DNA of 64,000 nucleotides from Billgrantia endophytica (GTDB taxonomy: Bacteria > Pseudomonadota > Gammaproteobacteria > Pseudomonadales > Halomonadaceae): positions 215,473 through 279,472 of the forward strand of contig NZ_PNRF01000007.1 of the NCBI RefSeq assembly GCF_002879615.1, given 5' to 3'. The notes beneath the pieces were generated by a model that made no database searches, was not told the origin of the DNA, and saw nothing but the letters and a program-made list of their open reading frames with translations. Shown here piece after piece: positions 45,286 through 54,751 of this stretch (the first letter of the stretch is position 1; the number at the start of each line of letters is the position of its first letter). Made by a program: the position numbers and the translations under genes.

Positions 45286-46818
45286 ATGACACATCTCGAG
45301 ATCCAACCCGGCAAGATGTCCCTGGCCCAGGCGCGCAGGGTCTACGAGGCCCACGTGCCGGTCAGCCTGCCGGCGAGCGCCAACGCCGACATTCAGCGCG
45401 GCGTCGACTGCGTCAACCGGGTGGTCGCCGAGGACCGTACCGTCTACGGCATCAACACCGGCTTCGGCCTGTTGGCCCAGACCCGTATCGACAAGGAACA
45501 CCTCGAGGAGCTGCAGCGCGCGCTGGTGCTCTCTCATGCCACCGGCGTCGGCGAGCCCATTGAAGACGCCCTGGTACGTCTCATCATGGTGCTCAAGGTC
45601 AACAGCCTGGCCCGGGGTTTCTCGGGCATCCGCCGCGAGGTGCTGGACGCGCTGATGGCACTGGTCAATACCGAGGTCTACCCGCATATCCCGCTCAAGG
45701 GTTCCGTGGGCGCCTCCGGCGACCTGGCGCCGCTGGCCCATATGAGCGTGGTGCTGTTGGGTGAAGGCAAGGCACGCCACCAGGGGGAGTGGGTTTCCGC
45801 CAGGGAGGCGCTGGCCATTGCCGGGCTCGAACCGCTGTCCCTGGCACCCAAGGAGGGGCTGGCGCTGCTCAACGGCACCCAGGTTTCCACCGCCTACGCC
45901 CTCAAGGGGCTGTTCGAGGCCGAGGACCTGTTCGCCGCCGCCACGGTGTGCGGCTCACTGACGGTCGAGGCCACCCTCAGCTCACGCGCCCCCTTCGATA
46001 CCCGCATCCATGAGGCCCGCGGCCAGAAGGGCCAGATCGATGCCGCTGCCGCCTACCGCCACCTGCTGGGTGAACGCAGCCCGATCAGCGACACCCACGC
46101 CGACTGCGACAAGGTACAGGACCCCTACTCGCTGCGCTGCCAGCCCCAGGTGATGGGCGCCTGCCTGACCCAGTTGCGCCAGGCCGCCGAGGTTCTGGCG
46201 GTGGAGGTCAATGCGGTCTCGGACAATCCGCTGGTGTTCGTTGACGGTGGTGACATCCTCTCCGGTGGCAACTTCCATGCCGAGCCGGTGGCCATGGCCG
46301 CCGACAACCTGGCACTGGCCATCGCCGAGATCGGCTCGCTCACCGAGCGTCGCGTATCGCTGATGATGGACAAGCACATGTCCCAGTTGCCTCCCTTCCT
46401 GGTGAATAACGGCGGGATCAATTCCGGCTTCATGATCGCCCAGGTCACCGCCGCGGCGCTGGCCAGCGAGAACAAGGCCCTGTCGCATCCCCACAGCGTC
46501 GACAGCCTGCCCACCTCGGCCAATCAGGAGGACCATGTTTCCATGGCCCCGGCGGCAGGCAAGCGACTGTGGGAAATGGCCGACAATGTGCGCGGCATAC
46601 TCGCCATCGAGTGGCTCGCCGCCTGCCAGGGTCTGGATTTTCGTCACGGCCTCACTACCACCGAACCGCTGGAACGGGCCCGATACACGCTGCGCGAACG
46701 CGTCTCCCATTACGACAAGGACCGCTTCTTCGCCCCGGATATCGAAGCGGCGACCGAGTTGCTCAAGACCCGCACCCTGAACGCCCTGGTACCGGTTTCT
46801 CTGTTGCCCAGCCACTGA
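45286..46818 (+). CDS. hutH: Histidine ammonia-lyase
   Basis: HutH removes ammonia from L-histidine to give urocanate, the first hut step. The 510-residue product has normal length. The MIO prosthetic group forms from Ala143-Ser144-Gly145 in [27 protein letters not shown] near residue 52 carries the catalytic Tyr. [15 protein letters not shown] near 279 and [15 protein letters not shown] near 326 are also present. A weak AGGA lies ten bases before the ATG. The last enzyme gene of the operon, it is separated from hutU by a large repeat array that may uncouple its expression. Confidence 0.97.
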   Translation: MTHLEIQPGKMSLAQARRVYEAHVPVSLPASANADIQRGVDCVNRVVAEDRTVYGINTGFGLLAQTRIDKEHLEELQRALVLSHATGVGEPIEDALVRLIMVLKVNSLARGFSGIRREVLDALMALVNTEVYPHIPLKGSVGASGDLAPLAHMSVVLLGEGKARHQGEWVSAREALAIAGLEPLSLAPKEGLALLNGTQVSTAYALKGLFEAEDLFAAATVCGSLTVEATLSSRAPFDTRIHEARGQKGQIDAAAAYRHLLGERSPISDTHADCDKVQDPYSLRCQPQVMGACLTQLRQAAEVLAVEVNAVSDNPLVFVDGGDILSGGNFHAEPVAMAADNLALAIAEIGSLTERRVSLMMDKHMSQLPPFLVNNGGINSGFMIAQVTAAALASENKALSHPHSVDSLPTSANQEDHVSMAPAAGKRLWEMADNVRGILAIEWLAACQGLDFRHGLTTTEPLERARYTLRERVSHYDKDRFFAPDIEAATELLKTRTLNALVPVSLLPSH

Positions 46819-46849
46819 CCCCGGCGCCGTAACGAGGTATCATTCGCCC

Positions 46850-46872
46850 GCCCCGGGTTCCCGGCCCGGGGC
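46850..46872 (+). terminator. Hairpin between hutH and the downstream transporter
   Basis: GCCCCGGG (46850-46857) pairs with CCCGGGGC (46865-46872) around a seven-base loop, 31 bp after the hutH stop. There is no U-tract, so it is more likely a partial terminator or mRNA-stabilising structure than a strong intrinsic terminator. Confidence 0.45.
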
Positions 46873-46914
46873 ACGCACGCCATCCGCTCTACCGATTTCA
46901 TTGAAGAGTCTGAC

Positions 46915-48261
46915 ATGAACGCCGTCGTATTGGCCATCCTGATAATGGTCACCCTCAGTCTCGCCCGTGTCTCCGTCGTTTTCGCCCTGATCATCGCCAG
47001 TCTGGCAGGTGGTCTCCTTGCCGGCATGCCCATCGACGCCATCCTGGATGCCTTCAATGATGGCCTCGGTAACGGCGCCACCATTGCGCTCTCCTATGCG
47101 GTACTGGGCGCCTTCGCCGTGGCCCTGTCCCGCTCGGGCATCACCGAGTTGCTGGCCGACAGGGCCATTCGCGGCCTGCACCTGGACGACCGTCCAGACA
47201 GCTACCGCTGGGTCGCCTTCACCCTGCTGGGCGCTCTGCTCGCCGCCGCGGTGAGTTCGCAGAATCTCATACCGGTGCATATCGCCTTCATTCCGGTGCT
47301 GGTACCCCCGCTGCTGAAACTGATGAATCACCTCGACCTGGACCGCCGTGTGGTCGCCTGTGTGATCACCTTCGGCATCACCGCACCCTATATGCTCCTG
47401 CCGGTCGGCTTCGGCTCCATCTTCCTCAACGACATTCTGCTCTCCAATCTCAACGAGAGCGGCGCCGAACTGGGCCTCACGGTCACTCGCCAGATGGTCC
47501 CCATGGCCATGGTGATTCCCATCGGCGGCATGGCGCTGGGCCTGGCCGTGGCGGTACTGTTCAGCTATCGCAAGCCGCGGCGCTACGAAGACAGGGACCT
47601 GGCCCACGGCGATGAGACACCGGCCGAGGCGGCCCGCCACCTGGCGACCTGGCAGAAGGTGGTAGTGGGCGTGGCACTGGCGAGCACCGTGGCGGTCCAG
47701 TTGCTGACAGGCTCGATGGTGATCGGCGGACTGTTCGGCTTCGCCCTGCTCTCGGTGAGCGGCGTGTTCCGCTGGCATGAGCAGAACGACATCTTCACGG
47801 AAGGGATGCGCATGATGGCGCTGGTGGGCTTCATCATGATCAGCGCCGCCGGTTTTGCCGGGGTCATGCAGGCCACCGGCGAGGTACAGGGGCTGGTGAC
47901 CGGCTCCGCCGAGCTGATTGGCGACAACAAGGGCCTGGCGGCCCTGATCATGCTGCTCGTCGGCCTGTTCATCACCATGGGAATCGGCTCGTCGTTCTCG
48001 ACCGTGCCCATCATTGCTTCGCTCTACGTTCCCCTGGCGCTCGGCTACGGCTTCTCGCCCATGGCGACCATTGCCCTGGTGGGCACCGCTGCCGCACTGG
48101 GGGATGCCGGCTCACCGGCCTCGGACTCGACTCTCGGGCCCACCGCCGGCCTCAACGCCGATGGTCAGCACGACCATATATGGGACAGTGTCGTGCCCAC
48201 CTTCCTGCACTACAACATCCCACTGATCGCCTTCGGCTGGATGGCCGCCATGATTCTCTGA
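46915..48261 (+). CDS. Na+/H+ antiporter-family (NhaC/YuiF-type) membrane protein, candidate histidine transporter
   Basis: A 448-residue protein of about eleven to twelve helices. It has FGITAPYMLLPVGFGSIFLND near residue 154 and ASLYVPLALGYGFSPMATIALVGTAAALGDAGSPASDSTLGPTAG across about 370-415, the conserved region of the YuiF subgroup of NhaC-like transporters. It ends MAAMIL. Members of this subgroup beside hut genes are proposed histidine permeases rather than proton antiporters. Here it directly follows hutH on the same strand, which favours that reading. A second candidate importer (the YjiH protein) is also in the region. Confidence 0.82.
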   Translation: MNAVVLAILIMVTLSLARVSVVFALIIASLAGGLLAGMPIDAILDAFNDGLGNGATIALSYAVLGAFAVALSRSGITELLADRAIRGLHLDDRPDSYRWVAFTLLGALLAAAVSSQNLIPVHIAFIPVLVPPLLKLMNHLDLDRRVVACVITFGITAPYMLLPVGFGSIFLNDILLSNLNESGAELGLTVTRQMVPMAMVIPIGGMALGLAVAVLFSYRKPRRYEDRDLAHGDETPAEAARHLATWQKVVVGVALASTVAVQLLTGSMVIGGLFGFALLSVSGVFRWHEQNDIFTEGMRMMALVGFIMISAAGFAGVMQATGEVQGLVTGSAELIGDNKGLAALIMLLVGLFITMGIGSSFSTVPIIASLYVPLALGYGFSPMATIALVGTAAALGDAGSPASDSTLGPTAGLNADGQHDHIWDSVVPTFLHYNIPLIAFGWMAAMIL

Positions 48262-48378
48262 CAATCCATCGCCTGGCAACCGTCACCTGGGATGAAATCT
48301 TGCGCTACATTACTGCGACGCAGCAATGTATATGCTACACATGGACGCAACCCCGCATCTGCTTTCGGAGAAAAGGAA

Positions 48379-51153
48379 ATGCCCGAACGCCAAGACGCTC
48401 GCCGTACCGCCTGGCATGCCATGTCCGTTGACGACGCCATGGCGCAGCTCGAGAGCTCGCAAGACGGACTATCCGACGAGACGGCAAAAGCAAGGCTCGA
48501 AGAGCACGGCCCCAACCGCCTGCAACAGGAGAAAGGTCGCCCCTGGTGGTGGCGCCTGCTCGAGCAGTTCAACAACATCCTGATGATCATCCTGCTGGTG
48601 GCCGCCGTGGCCAGCCTGTTCCTCGGCCATACCCTCGACGCCCTGGCCATCATCGGCGTCGTCATCATCATCGCCCTGATCGGCTTCATCCAGGAGGGCA
48701 AGGCCGAACAGGCACTCGACAGCATTCGCAACATGCTGTCGCCACAGGCCAACGTCCTGCGGGGCGGGAAGCGACGGACCATCGATGCCGAGGAACTGGT
48801 GCCCGGTGACATCGTGATGGTGGAAAGCGGCGATCGAGCCCCCGCCGACCTGCGCCTGATCGAGGCCAAGCGCCTGCGCACCGAAGAGGCGGCCCTGACC
48901 GGGGAGTCCACACCCGTCGACAAGCAGACCGCCCCGGTCGAGGAAGATGCCGACCTGGGCGACCGCAGCGCCATGGCGTTTGCCAGCACCATCATCGTCC
49001 AGGGAACTGGCCGAGGGCTGGTGGTCGAGACAGGCGCCCACACCGAAATCGGACGGATATCAGAAATGCTGCGCAGCGTGGAACAACTCAAGACTCCACT
49101 GCTGCAGCAGCTCGACCGTGCCGGTCGGGTGCTGGCCATCTTCATCCTCGCCGCGGCCGCCCTTACGGCCGCTATCGGCGTCGTCATCCACGACCAATCC
49201 ATCAGCGCCATGTTCATGGCCGCGGTGGGGCTGGCGGTGGCCGCCATCCCCGAGGGGCTCCCCGCCATCGTCACCATTTCCCTGGCGCTGGGGGTTCAGG
49301 TGATGGCGAAACGCAATGCCATCATCCGGCGTCTGCCCGCTGTCGAAACGCTGGGCTCGATTTCCACGATCTTCTCGGACAAGACCGGCACCCTCACCCG
49401 CAACGAGATGACCGCCCAGGCCATCTGGCTGCCCGAGGGTGAGTTCCGTCTCTCCGGTATCGGCTTTTCCCCAGAGGGCAAACTGCATGCCGCTCCGCAG
49501 GACACCGACAGCCAGGAGCACGGCGACGATATCTCACTGGACGACTACCCCGCCCTGGCCCATTTCCTCAAGGTCGGCACCCTTTGCAACGATTCCGAGC
49601 TGGCCAATGACGACGGCCGCTGGACGATCCACGGCGACCCGACCGAAGGGGCTCTGGTGGTAGCGGCTGCCAAGGGTGGCTTCGACATCCGGGAGCTTCG
49701 CGACGAGCATCCACGCGAGGACGCGATTCCCTTCGAGTCCGAACGCAAGTACATGGCAACCCTCAACGATATGGATGGCAAACGCCTGCTGGTCAAGGGA
49801 GCACCCGACCGGCTGCTGGAGATGTGCCACAGGGTACGCGGCAGTGACGGCGACGGCGAGCTTGACCAGAACACCTGGGAAGAGCGCATCGATGACCTCT
49901 CTTCCCGCGGCCTGAGGGTGCTGGCCCTGGCGGAGAAGGAAGCCGGTGACATCAGCGGCGAACTCGATGATGACGATGCCGAGGAAGGGTTGGTGCTGCT
50001 GGGACTGGTTGGCCTGCTCGACCCACCGCGCGAGGCGGCCATCGAGGCCGTGAAGCAGTGCCTCGAGGCGGGCATTCGCCCGGTGATGGTCACCGGCGAC
50101 CACGCCGTGACCGCCCGCGCCATCGCCGGACAGCTCGGCTTCGCCCAGACGGAGCGCGCCTTGACCGGGCGCGAGGTCGAGGCCATGTCGGACGAGGAAC
50201 TCGAGACGTGCATTCTCGAGGTTGACGTATTCGCCCGTGCCGCTCCGGAACACAAGCTACGCCTGGTGAAAGCGATGCAGGCCAAGGGCGGCATCTGCGC
50301 GATGACCGGCGATGGTGTCAATGACGGACCGGCTCTCAAGCGTGCCGACGTCGGCGTGGCCATGGGCGTCCAGGGCACGGAGGCTGCCAAGGAGGCTGCC
50401 GAGATGGTTCTGGCCGATGACAACTTCGCCACCATCGTCGGAGCCATCGAGGAAGGGCGCAAGGTCTATGACAACATTCGCAAGACCATTACCTTCATCC
50501 TGCCCACCAACGGTGGCCAGGGCCTGTCCATCATGCTCGCCGTGCTAGGCGGCACGCTGCTGCCGGTGACCCCGCTGCAGGCACTCTGGGTCAACATGGT
50601 CGTCGCGGTGACACTGGGCCTGGCGCTTGCCTTCGAGAAGGGCGAGGCGGATATCATGCAGCGCAAGCCGCGGGACCCTTCCGCCGCCCTGCTCGACCTG
50701 TTCCTGCTGTGGCGTGTGGTATTCGTCTCGATACTGCTGCTGATCGGCGTATTCGGCATGTTCACGTGGATATTGCAGGTCCAGGAAGGCAGCCAGGAAC
50801 TGGCCCGTGCCGGCGCGGTGAACATGCTGGTCATCGGTAGCGCGGCCTACCTGATCAACAGCCGCTTCTTGGTCAACAGTGCCTTATCGATTCATGGCAT
50901 CTTCGGAAGCCGTCCGGTGTGGATCGCCATTGGCCTTGTCTTGCTGCTTCAGCTCGGCTGGACCTACCTCCCCTTCATGCAGACGATCTTCGGCAGCGCC
51001 GGCCTGAGCCCGATGCACTGGCTGGTCATCCTTGTCGGCAGCGTGGCGATCTTCCTGATCGTGGAAATGGAAAAGTGGGTGCTGCGCAAGCGAGAAGCCT
51101 CCGATTCGCGCAAGGCCGATCATCCGGACGAGGCGGAATCCAAGGCAACCTGA
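48379..51153 (+). CDS. Cation-transporting P-type ATPase, type II-like (PMA2/Ca2+-ATPase-like)
   Basis: A 924-residue P-type ATPase with the order expected for type II pumps: a cation N-terminal domain, TGES near residue 175, PEGLP with Glu292 in helix 4, and phosphorylation site Asp334 in DKTGTLT. GDPTEGAL, the TGD and GDGVNDGPAL hinge motifs and a six-helix C-terminal block follow. The ion-binding residues are unusual: helix 5 reads TNGGQ (Gln714 where Ca2+ pumps have Glu) and helix 6 reads NMVVA (Ala743 where they have Asp). Transported ion is therefore unclear. The ATG at 48379 has GGAG upstream; the frame is open from 48292. Confidence 0.9.
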   Translation: MPERQDARRTAWHAMSVDDAMAQLESSQDGLSDETAKARLEEHGPNRLQQEKGRPWWWRLLEQFNNILMIILLVAAVASLFLGHTLDALAIIGVVIIIALIGFIQEGKAEQALDSIRNMLSPQANVLRGGKRRTIDAEELVPGDIVMVESGDRAPADLRLIEAKRLRTEEAALTGESTPVDKQTAPVEEDADLGDRSAMAFASTIIVQGTGRGLVVETGAHTEIGRISEMLRSVEQLKTPLLQQLDRAGRVLAIFILAAAALTAAIGVVIHDQSISAMFMAAVGLAVAAIPEGLPAIVTISLALGVQVMAKRNAIIRRLPAVETLGSISTIFSDKTGTLTRNEMTAQAIWLPEGEFRLSGIGFSPEGKLHAAPQDTDSQEHGDDISLDDYPALAHFLKVGTLCNDSELANDDGRWTIHGDPTEGALVVAAAKGGFDIRELRDEHPREDAIPFESERKYMATLNDMDGKRLLVKGAPDRLLEMCHRVRGSDGDGELDQNTWEERIDDLSSRGLRVLALAEKEAGDISGELDDDDAEEGLVLLGLVGLLDPPREAAIEAVKQCLEAGIRPVMVTGDHAVTARAIAGQLGFAQTERALTGREVEAMSDEELETCILEVDVFARAAPEHKLRLVKAMQAKGGICAMTGDGVNDGPALKRADVGVAMGVQGTEAAKEAAEMVLADDNFATIVGAIEEGRKVYDNIRKTITFILPTNGGQGLSIMLAVLGGTLLPVTPLQALWVNMVVAVTLGLALAFEKGEADIMQRKPRDPSAALLDLFLLWRVVFVSILLLIGVFGMFTWILQVQEGSQELARAGAVNMLVIGSAAYLINSRFLVNSALSIHGIFGSRPVWIAIGLVLLLQLGWTYLPFMQTIFGSAGLSPMHWLVILVGSVAIFLIVEMEKWVLRKREASDSRKADHPDEAESKAT

Positions 51154-51160
51154 AGGCGGC

Positions 51161-51186
51161 GCCGGCATCGGCTAGCCGATGCCGGC
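51161..51186. terminator. Perfect 26-bp palindrome between convergent genes
   Basis: GCCGGCATCGG (51161-51171), centre CTAG and CCGATGCCGGC form a perfect 26-bp palindrome, seven bases past the ATPase stop and eleven before the hrpB stop. Its position between convergent genes suggests a shared terminator, although no U-tract follows on either strand. Confidence 0.6.
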
Positions 51187-51197
51187 ACGCGAGCCCC

Positions 51198-53654
51198 TCA
51201 CCCCTTGCGCTTGGTTCGTGCCGTCGCTTCGGCTACCAGCGGCTCCTCCGGCCACGGGTGCCTGGGGTAGCGGCCGCGCATCTCCTTGCGGACCTCCGGG
51301 TAGGCATTGACCCAGAAGCTGGCCAGGTCGGCGGTGACCTGTAGCGGGCGGCGCGCCGGCGACAGCAGGTGCAACAGCACAGGGGCAAGACCCCCGGCTA
51401 CCCGTGGTGAAGTGCTCCAGCCGAACACTTCCTGCAGCTTGACCGCCAGTACCGGCTGCTTCGCTTCCAGACAGGGTGTGTAATCAACGCGCACCCGGGA
51501 GCCGCTGGGCACGTCAAGGCGCGGAGGGGCCAGCTCGTCGAGCCTGGCACGCAGCGGCCAGTCAAGGGTATCGAGCAGGAAACGTCCCAGTGGCAGGCGC
51601 GCAACGGAATCCAGACGCGTGATCCCCTCGAGGTGGGGACCGAGCCACGCCTCGAGCCCCTCGAGCAGCGTGCCGCGGGACCAATCGGGCCACTCGTCGC
51701 CGAGTTCGCGGCGCAGCAGAGCCACCCTGCCACGCAACTGTTCCCCCTCGTCATCGAATGGCAGCTCGCCACGGCGGCGCAGGCCCGCGAGCAGGGCCTG
51801 GCGCACCGCCCCGGGGGGCATCGCCTGCAGTGGCCGGCTATCCAGCACCACCGCGCCCAGGCCGCGTACCTGCTCGCCAATGAGCCTGCCCTGCTCATCG
51901 GACCACTCGAGACTCACCCGCCACTCTTCGGTTTCGGGATAGAGTGCCTCCAGGCGTTCCCGGGACAACGCCACGCCACGTAAGATCCTGGCGCCGCTGG
52001 CCTGGCCATCCAGTTCAGCGGCAACCAGCAGCCTGGCATGGGCCAGGGGATGCGACTCGGGCAGCGTCGCGAGCCCGCCGCCGGCCAGGCGAAAGCGTCC
52101 CGGCCCTTCCAGTCGCTGGGCAACACGCTCCGGATAGGCCAGTGCGAGCAACTCGCCTAGTGGAGCGAGGCCCGACACTCCAAGTCCACAGCCACCGATA
52201 CGGGCCAGGCGCCGGGCGTCCCGGTGCCACTGGCGAAAGGCCCTGCCGTCGGAGAGCCGGGCCCGCAGCGCACGTTCCAGATCCTTCTCGCCATCCAGGT
52301 CACGCCCCTCCAGCGCCGCCACCAGAGCACACGCCAAGGGCAGCGCATCCAATTCGCCGGCACGCTCCAGCATCACCGCCAGACGCGGATGGGTGGGCCA
52401 GCGAACACAGCGGCGCCCCAGGCTGGTGAGCAGGAAGGCATCATCCAGGATGCCAAGGCGCCGGAGCAGCTCACGCCCGGCAGCCAGCGCCGCGCCGGGC
52501 GGAGGGGTCACCCAGGAGAGCGCCGCCGGGTCGTTGATGCCCCAGCGCGCCAGCTCGAACGCCAGCGGCGCGAGATCGGCCTGGCGGATCTCCGGCTCGC
52601 CGTGGGGCACCAGCGGCTGCTCCTCCGCCCATAGGCGCAGGCAGACTCCGGGGCCCTGGCGCCCTGCCCGACCACGGCGCTGATCGGCACTGGCGCGGTT
52701 GACCCGGCGTGTCTCGAGCCGGGTCAGCCCGCTGCGCGGCTGGAAAACCGGTACCCGCTCAAGACCGGCATCGACGACGATACGAACCCCGTCGACGGTG
52801 ACGCTCGACTCTGCGATCGCAGTCGCCAGCACCACCCGGCGCCTGCCGCCGGGATCTCGTCCCAGCGCGCGACGCTGTTCGTCCAGCGGCAGCCGGCCAT
52901 GCAGTTCCATGACCGCAAGGCCGGGCCTTCTCGCGCTCAGTTCCCTGGCCAGACGCCGGATCTCGGCCACCCCCGGGAGTATCACCAAGGCGTCACCCGC
53001 CTCGTGTTCCATCGCTTCCAGTACCGCCGCCATCTGTTGCCGTGCGGTGTCGTTGCGGCCGTTGACGGGGTGGTAGCGCGTCTCGACGGGATAGGTGCGG
53101 CCAGGGCAGTCGATCACCGGCGTGTCGTCTCCCAGCACGCCCAGCAGGGCATCGACGTCCAGGGTCGCCGACATGACCAGCAGGCGCAGGTCGTCACGCA
53201 ATCCGGCCTGGGCATCCAGTGCCAGGGCCAGGCCGAGATCGGCCTCCAGGCTGCGCTCGTGGAACTCATCGAAGATGACCCCGGCCACCCCCTCGAGCAT
53301 GGGGTCTTCCTGCAGCATGCGGGTCAAGACCCCCTGGGTCACCACTTCGAGCCGAGTGTTCGGCCCCACCCGGCTCTCGCCGCGCATCCGATAACCCACT
53401 GTCTCGCCGATCTCTTGCCCCAGTGTTTCCGCCATGAAACCGGCGGCCAGCCTTGCCGCCACCCGGCGCGGCTCCAGAAGCAGCAGCCGGCCGCCCCGTG
53501 ACCAGGGCGCGTCGAGCAGCGCCAGTGGTACCCGGGTGGTCTTGCCGGCGCCGGGCTCGGCGATCAGCAGCACCCGGCCATGCCGTGCCAAGGCATCGGC
53601 AATGGCGCCCAACCGCGCCTCGATGGGCAGTTCTGGCCCGCCGGATGCCGTCAT
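51198..53654 (-). CDS. hrpB: ATP-dependent RNA helicase HrpB
   Basis: A DEAH-type helicase of the HrpB family, about 818 residues. Order: LPIEARLGAIADAL N-terminus, Walker A EPGAGKTTRVPLALL near residue 33, the DEFH box in VIFDEFHERSLEADLG near 126, SATLDVDALL near 155, and the helicase C motif RRGRAGRQGPGVCLRLW near 330. HA2-like and HrpB-specific C-terminal regions follow (GSRVRVDYT, then VFGWSTSPRVAGG, VLLHLLSPARRPLQVTADLASFW). The start at 53654 is chosen to match the family N-terminus; an in-frame ATG at 53675 is possible, and neither has a clear ribosome site. Its role is uncertain in the wider family. Confidence 0.94.
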   Translation of the reverse strand: MTASGGPELPIEARLGAIADALARHGRVLLIAEPGAGKTTRVPLALLDAPWSRGGRLLLLEPRRVAARLAAGFMAETLGQEIGETVGYRMRGESRVGPNTRLEVVTQGVLTRMLQEDPMLEGVAGVIFDEFHERSLEADLGLALALDAQAGLRDDLRLLVMSATLDVDALLGVLGDDTPVIDCPGRTYPVETRYHPVNGRNDTARQQMAAVLEAMEHEAGDALVILPGVAEIRRLARELSARRPGLAVMELHGRLPLDEQRRALGRDPGGRRRVVLATAIAESSVTVDGVRIVVDAGLERVPVFQPRSGLTRLETRRVNRASADQRRGRAGRQGPGVCLRLWAEEQPLVPHGEPEIRQADLAPLAFELARWGINDPAALSWVTPPPGAALAAGRELLRRLGILDDAFLLTSLGRRCVRWPTHPRLAVMLERAGELDALPLACALVAALEGRDLDGEKDLERALRARLSDGRAFRQWHRDARRLARIGGCGLGVSGLAPLGELLALAYPERVAQRLEGPGRFRLAGGGLATLPESHPLAHARLLVAAELDGQASGARILRGVALSRERLEALYPETEEWRVSLEWSDEQGRLIGEQVRGLGAVVLDSRPLQAMPPGAVRQALLAGLRRRGELPFDDEGEQLRGRVALLRRELGDEWPDWSRGTLLEGLEAWLGPHLEGITRLDSVARLPLGRFLLDTLDWPLRARLDELAPPRLDVPSGSRVRVDYTPCLEAKQPVLAVKLQEVFGWSTSPRVAGGLAPVLLHLLSPARRPLQVTADLASFWVNAYPEVRKEMRGRYPRHPWPEEPLVAEATARTKRKG

Positions 53655-53719
53655 CGAACTGTCATCACACTTCATATACGATTCGCCATATATTCTTGGC
53701 TTAATACGGGAGCGACCAC

Positions 53720-54748
53720 ATGACCCTTCGTATCGGCATCAACGGATTCGGCCGTATCGGACGCCTTGCACTGCGCGCAGGCTGGGCCAACCCGGGACTC
53801 GAGTTCGTTCGGATCAACGACCCGGGTGGCGATGCAGCCACCTTCGCACACCTGCTCCAGTTCGACTCGGTGCACGGCCAGTGGACCGGCGGTGGCGATG
53901 ATATCACGGCCGAAAACGACATCCTGTCGGTGGCTGGACAACGTATCCGCTTTACCGCCAACCGCGAGACAGGTGACACCGACTGGTCCGACTGCGACCT
54001 GGTGATCGAGGCCTCGGGCAAGATGAAAACCACCGAGAAGTTCCAGGCCTACCTCGACCAGGGTGTCAAGCGCGTGGTGGTCAGCGCGCCAATCAAGGAG
54101 CCGGGAATACTCAACGTGGTAATGGGCGTCAACGATCACCTGTTCGATCCCGCCGAGCATCGCATCGTCACCGCGGCCAGCTGTACCACCAACTGCCTGG
54201 CGCCGGTGGTCAAGGTGATTCATGAGGCGCTCGGCATTCGCCACGGCTCCATGACCACCATCCACGACATCACCAATACCCAGGTCATACTGGATTCACC
54301 CAGCTCTCCACGCAAACCGGACCTGCGCCGCTCCAGGGCCTGCGGCATGAGCTTGATACCGACGACAACCGGCTCGGCCAGGGCGATCACGGCAATCTTC
54401 CCGGAACTGGAAGGCAAGCTCAACGGCCATGCCGTACGCGTGCCGCTGGCCAACGCCTCACTGACCGACATGGTCTTCGAGGTGGCCCGCGAAACGACGG
54501 AACGGGAAGTGAATGCCCTGTTGAAGGAAGCCGCCGAGGGCGAGCTGAAGGGAATTCTCGGGTTTGAGGAACGCCCCCTGGTTTCGATCGATTATCGCAG
54601 CGACCCGCGCAGTGCCATCGTCGATGCACTTTCCACCATGGTGGTAGCCGGTACCCATGTGAAACTCTACGCCTGGTACGACAATGAATACGGCTATGCC
54701 TGCCGCACCGTGGAGCTGGCCACCAAGGTCGGCTTGGCGGGAGCCTGA
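53720..54748 (+). CDS. ArsJ-associated glyceraldehyde-3-phosphate dehydrogenase
   Basis: A 342-residue GAPDH. The Rossmann motif [15 protein letters not shown] begins at residue 6, catalytic Cys155 is in [10 protein letters not shown], and the paired His is in the HDITNTQ region. [11 protein letters not shown] near 316 is conserved. In the known ArsJ system GAPDH uses arsenate in place of phosphate to make 1-arseno-3-phosphoglycerate, which ArsJ exports. The gene lies three bases upstream of arsJ, and no glycolytic genes are nearby, so this is most likely the arsenate-dedicated paralogue rather than housekeeping gapA. GGGAG lies eight bases before the ATG. Confidence 0.88.
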   Translation: MTLRIGINGFGRIGRLALRAGWANPGLEFVRINDPGGDAATFAHLLQFDSVHGQWTGGGDDITAENDILSVAGQRIRFTANRETGDTDWSDCDLVIEASGKMKTTEKFQAYLDQGVKRVVVSAPIKEPGILNVVMGVNDHLFDPAEHRIVTAASCTTNCLAPVVKVIHEALGIRHGSMTTIHDITNTQVILDSPSSPRKPDLRRSRACGMSLIPTTTGSARAITAIFPELEGKLNGHAVRVPLANASLTDMVFEVARETTEREVNALLKEAAEGELKGILGFEERPLVSIDYRSDPRSAIVDALSTMVVAGTHVKLYAWYDNEYGYACRTVELATKVGLAGA

Positions 54749-54751
54749 GGG

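Noticed and set aside
45109..45780. Minus-strand ORF of 223 residues opposite the start of hutH
   Set aside because: Antisense shadow of hutH ending in the repeat array; no family resemblance or ribosome site.
53655..53719. ArsR-type operator upstream of the arsenate pair
   Set aside because: The AT-rich stretch (CATATACGATTCGCCATATATTC region) looked suggestive, but I could not align it to a defensible ArsR consensus and no arsR is present.
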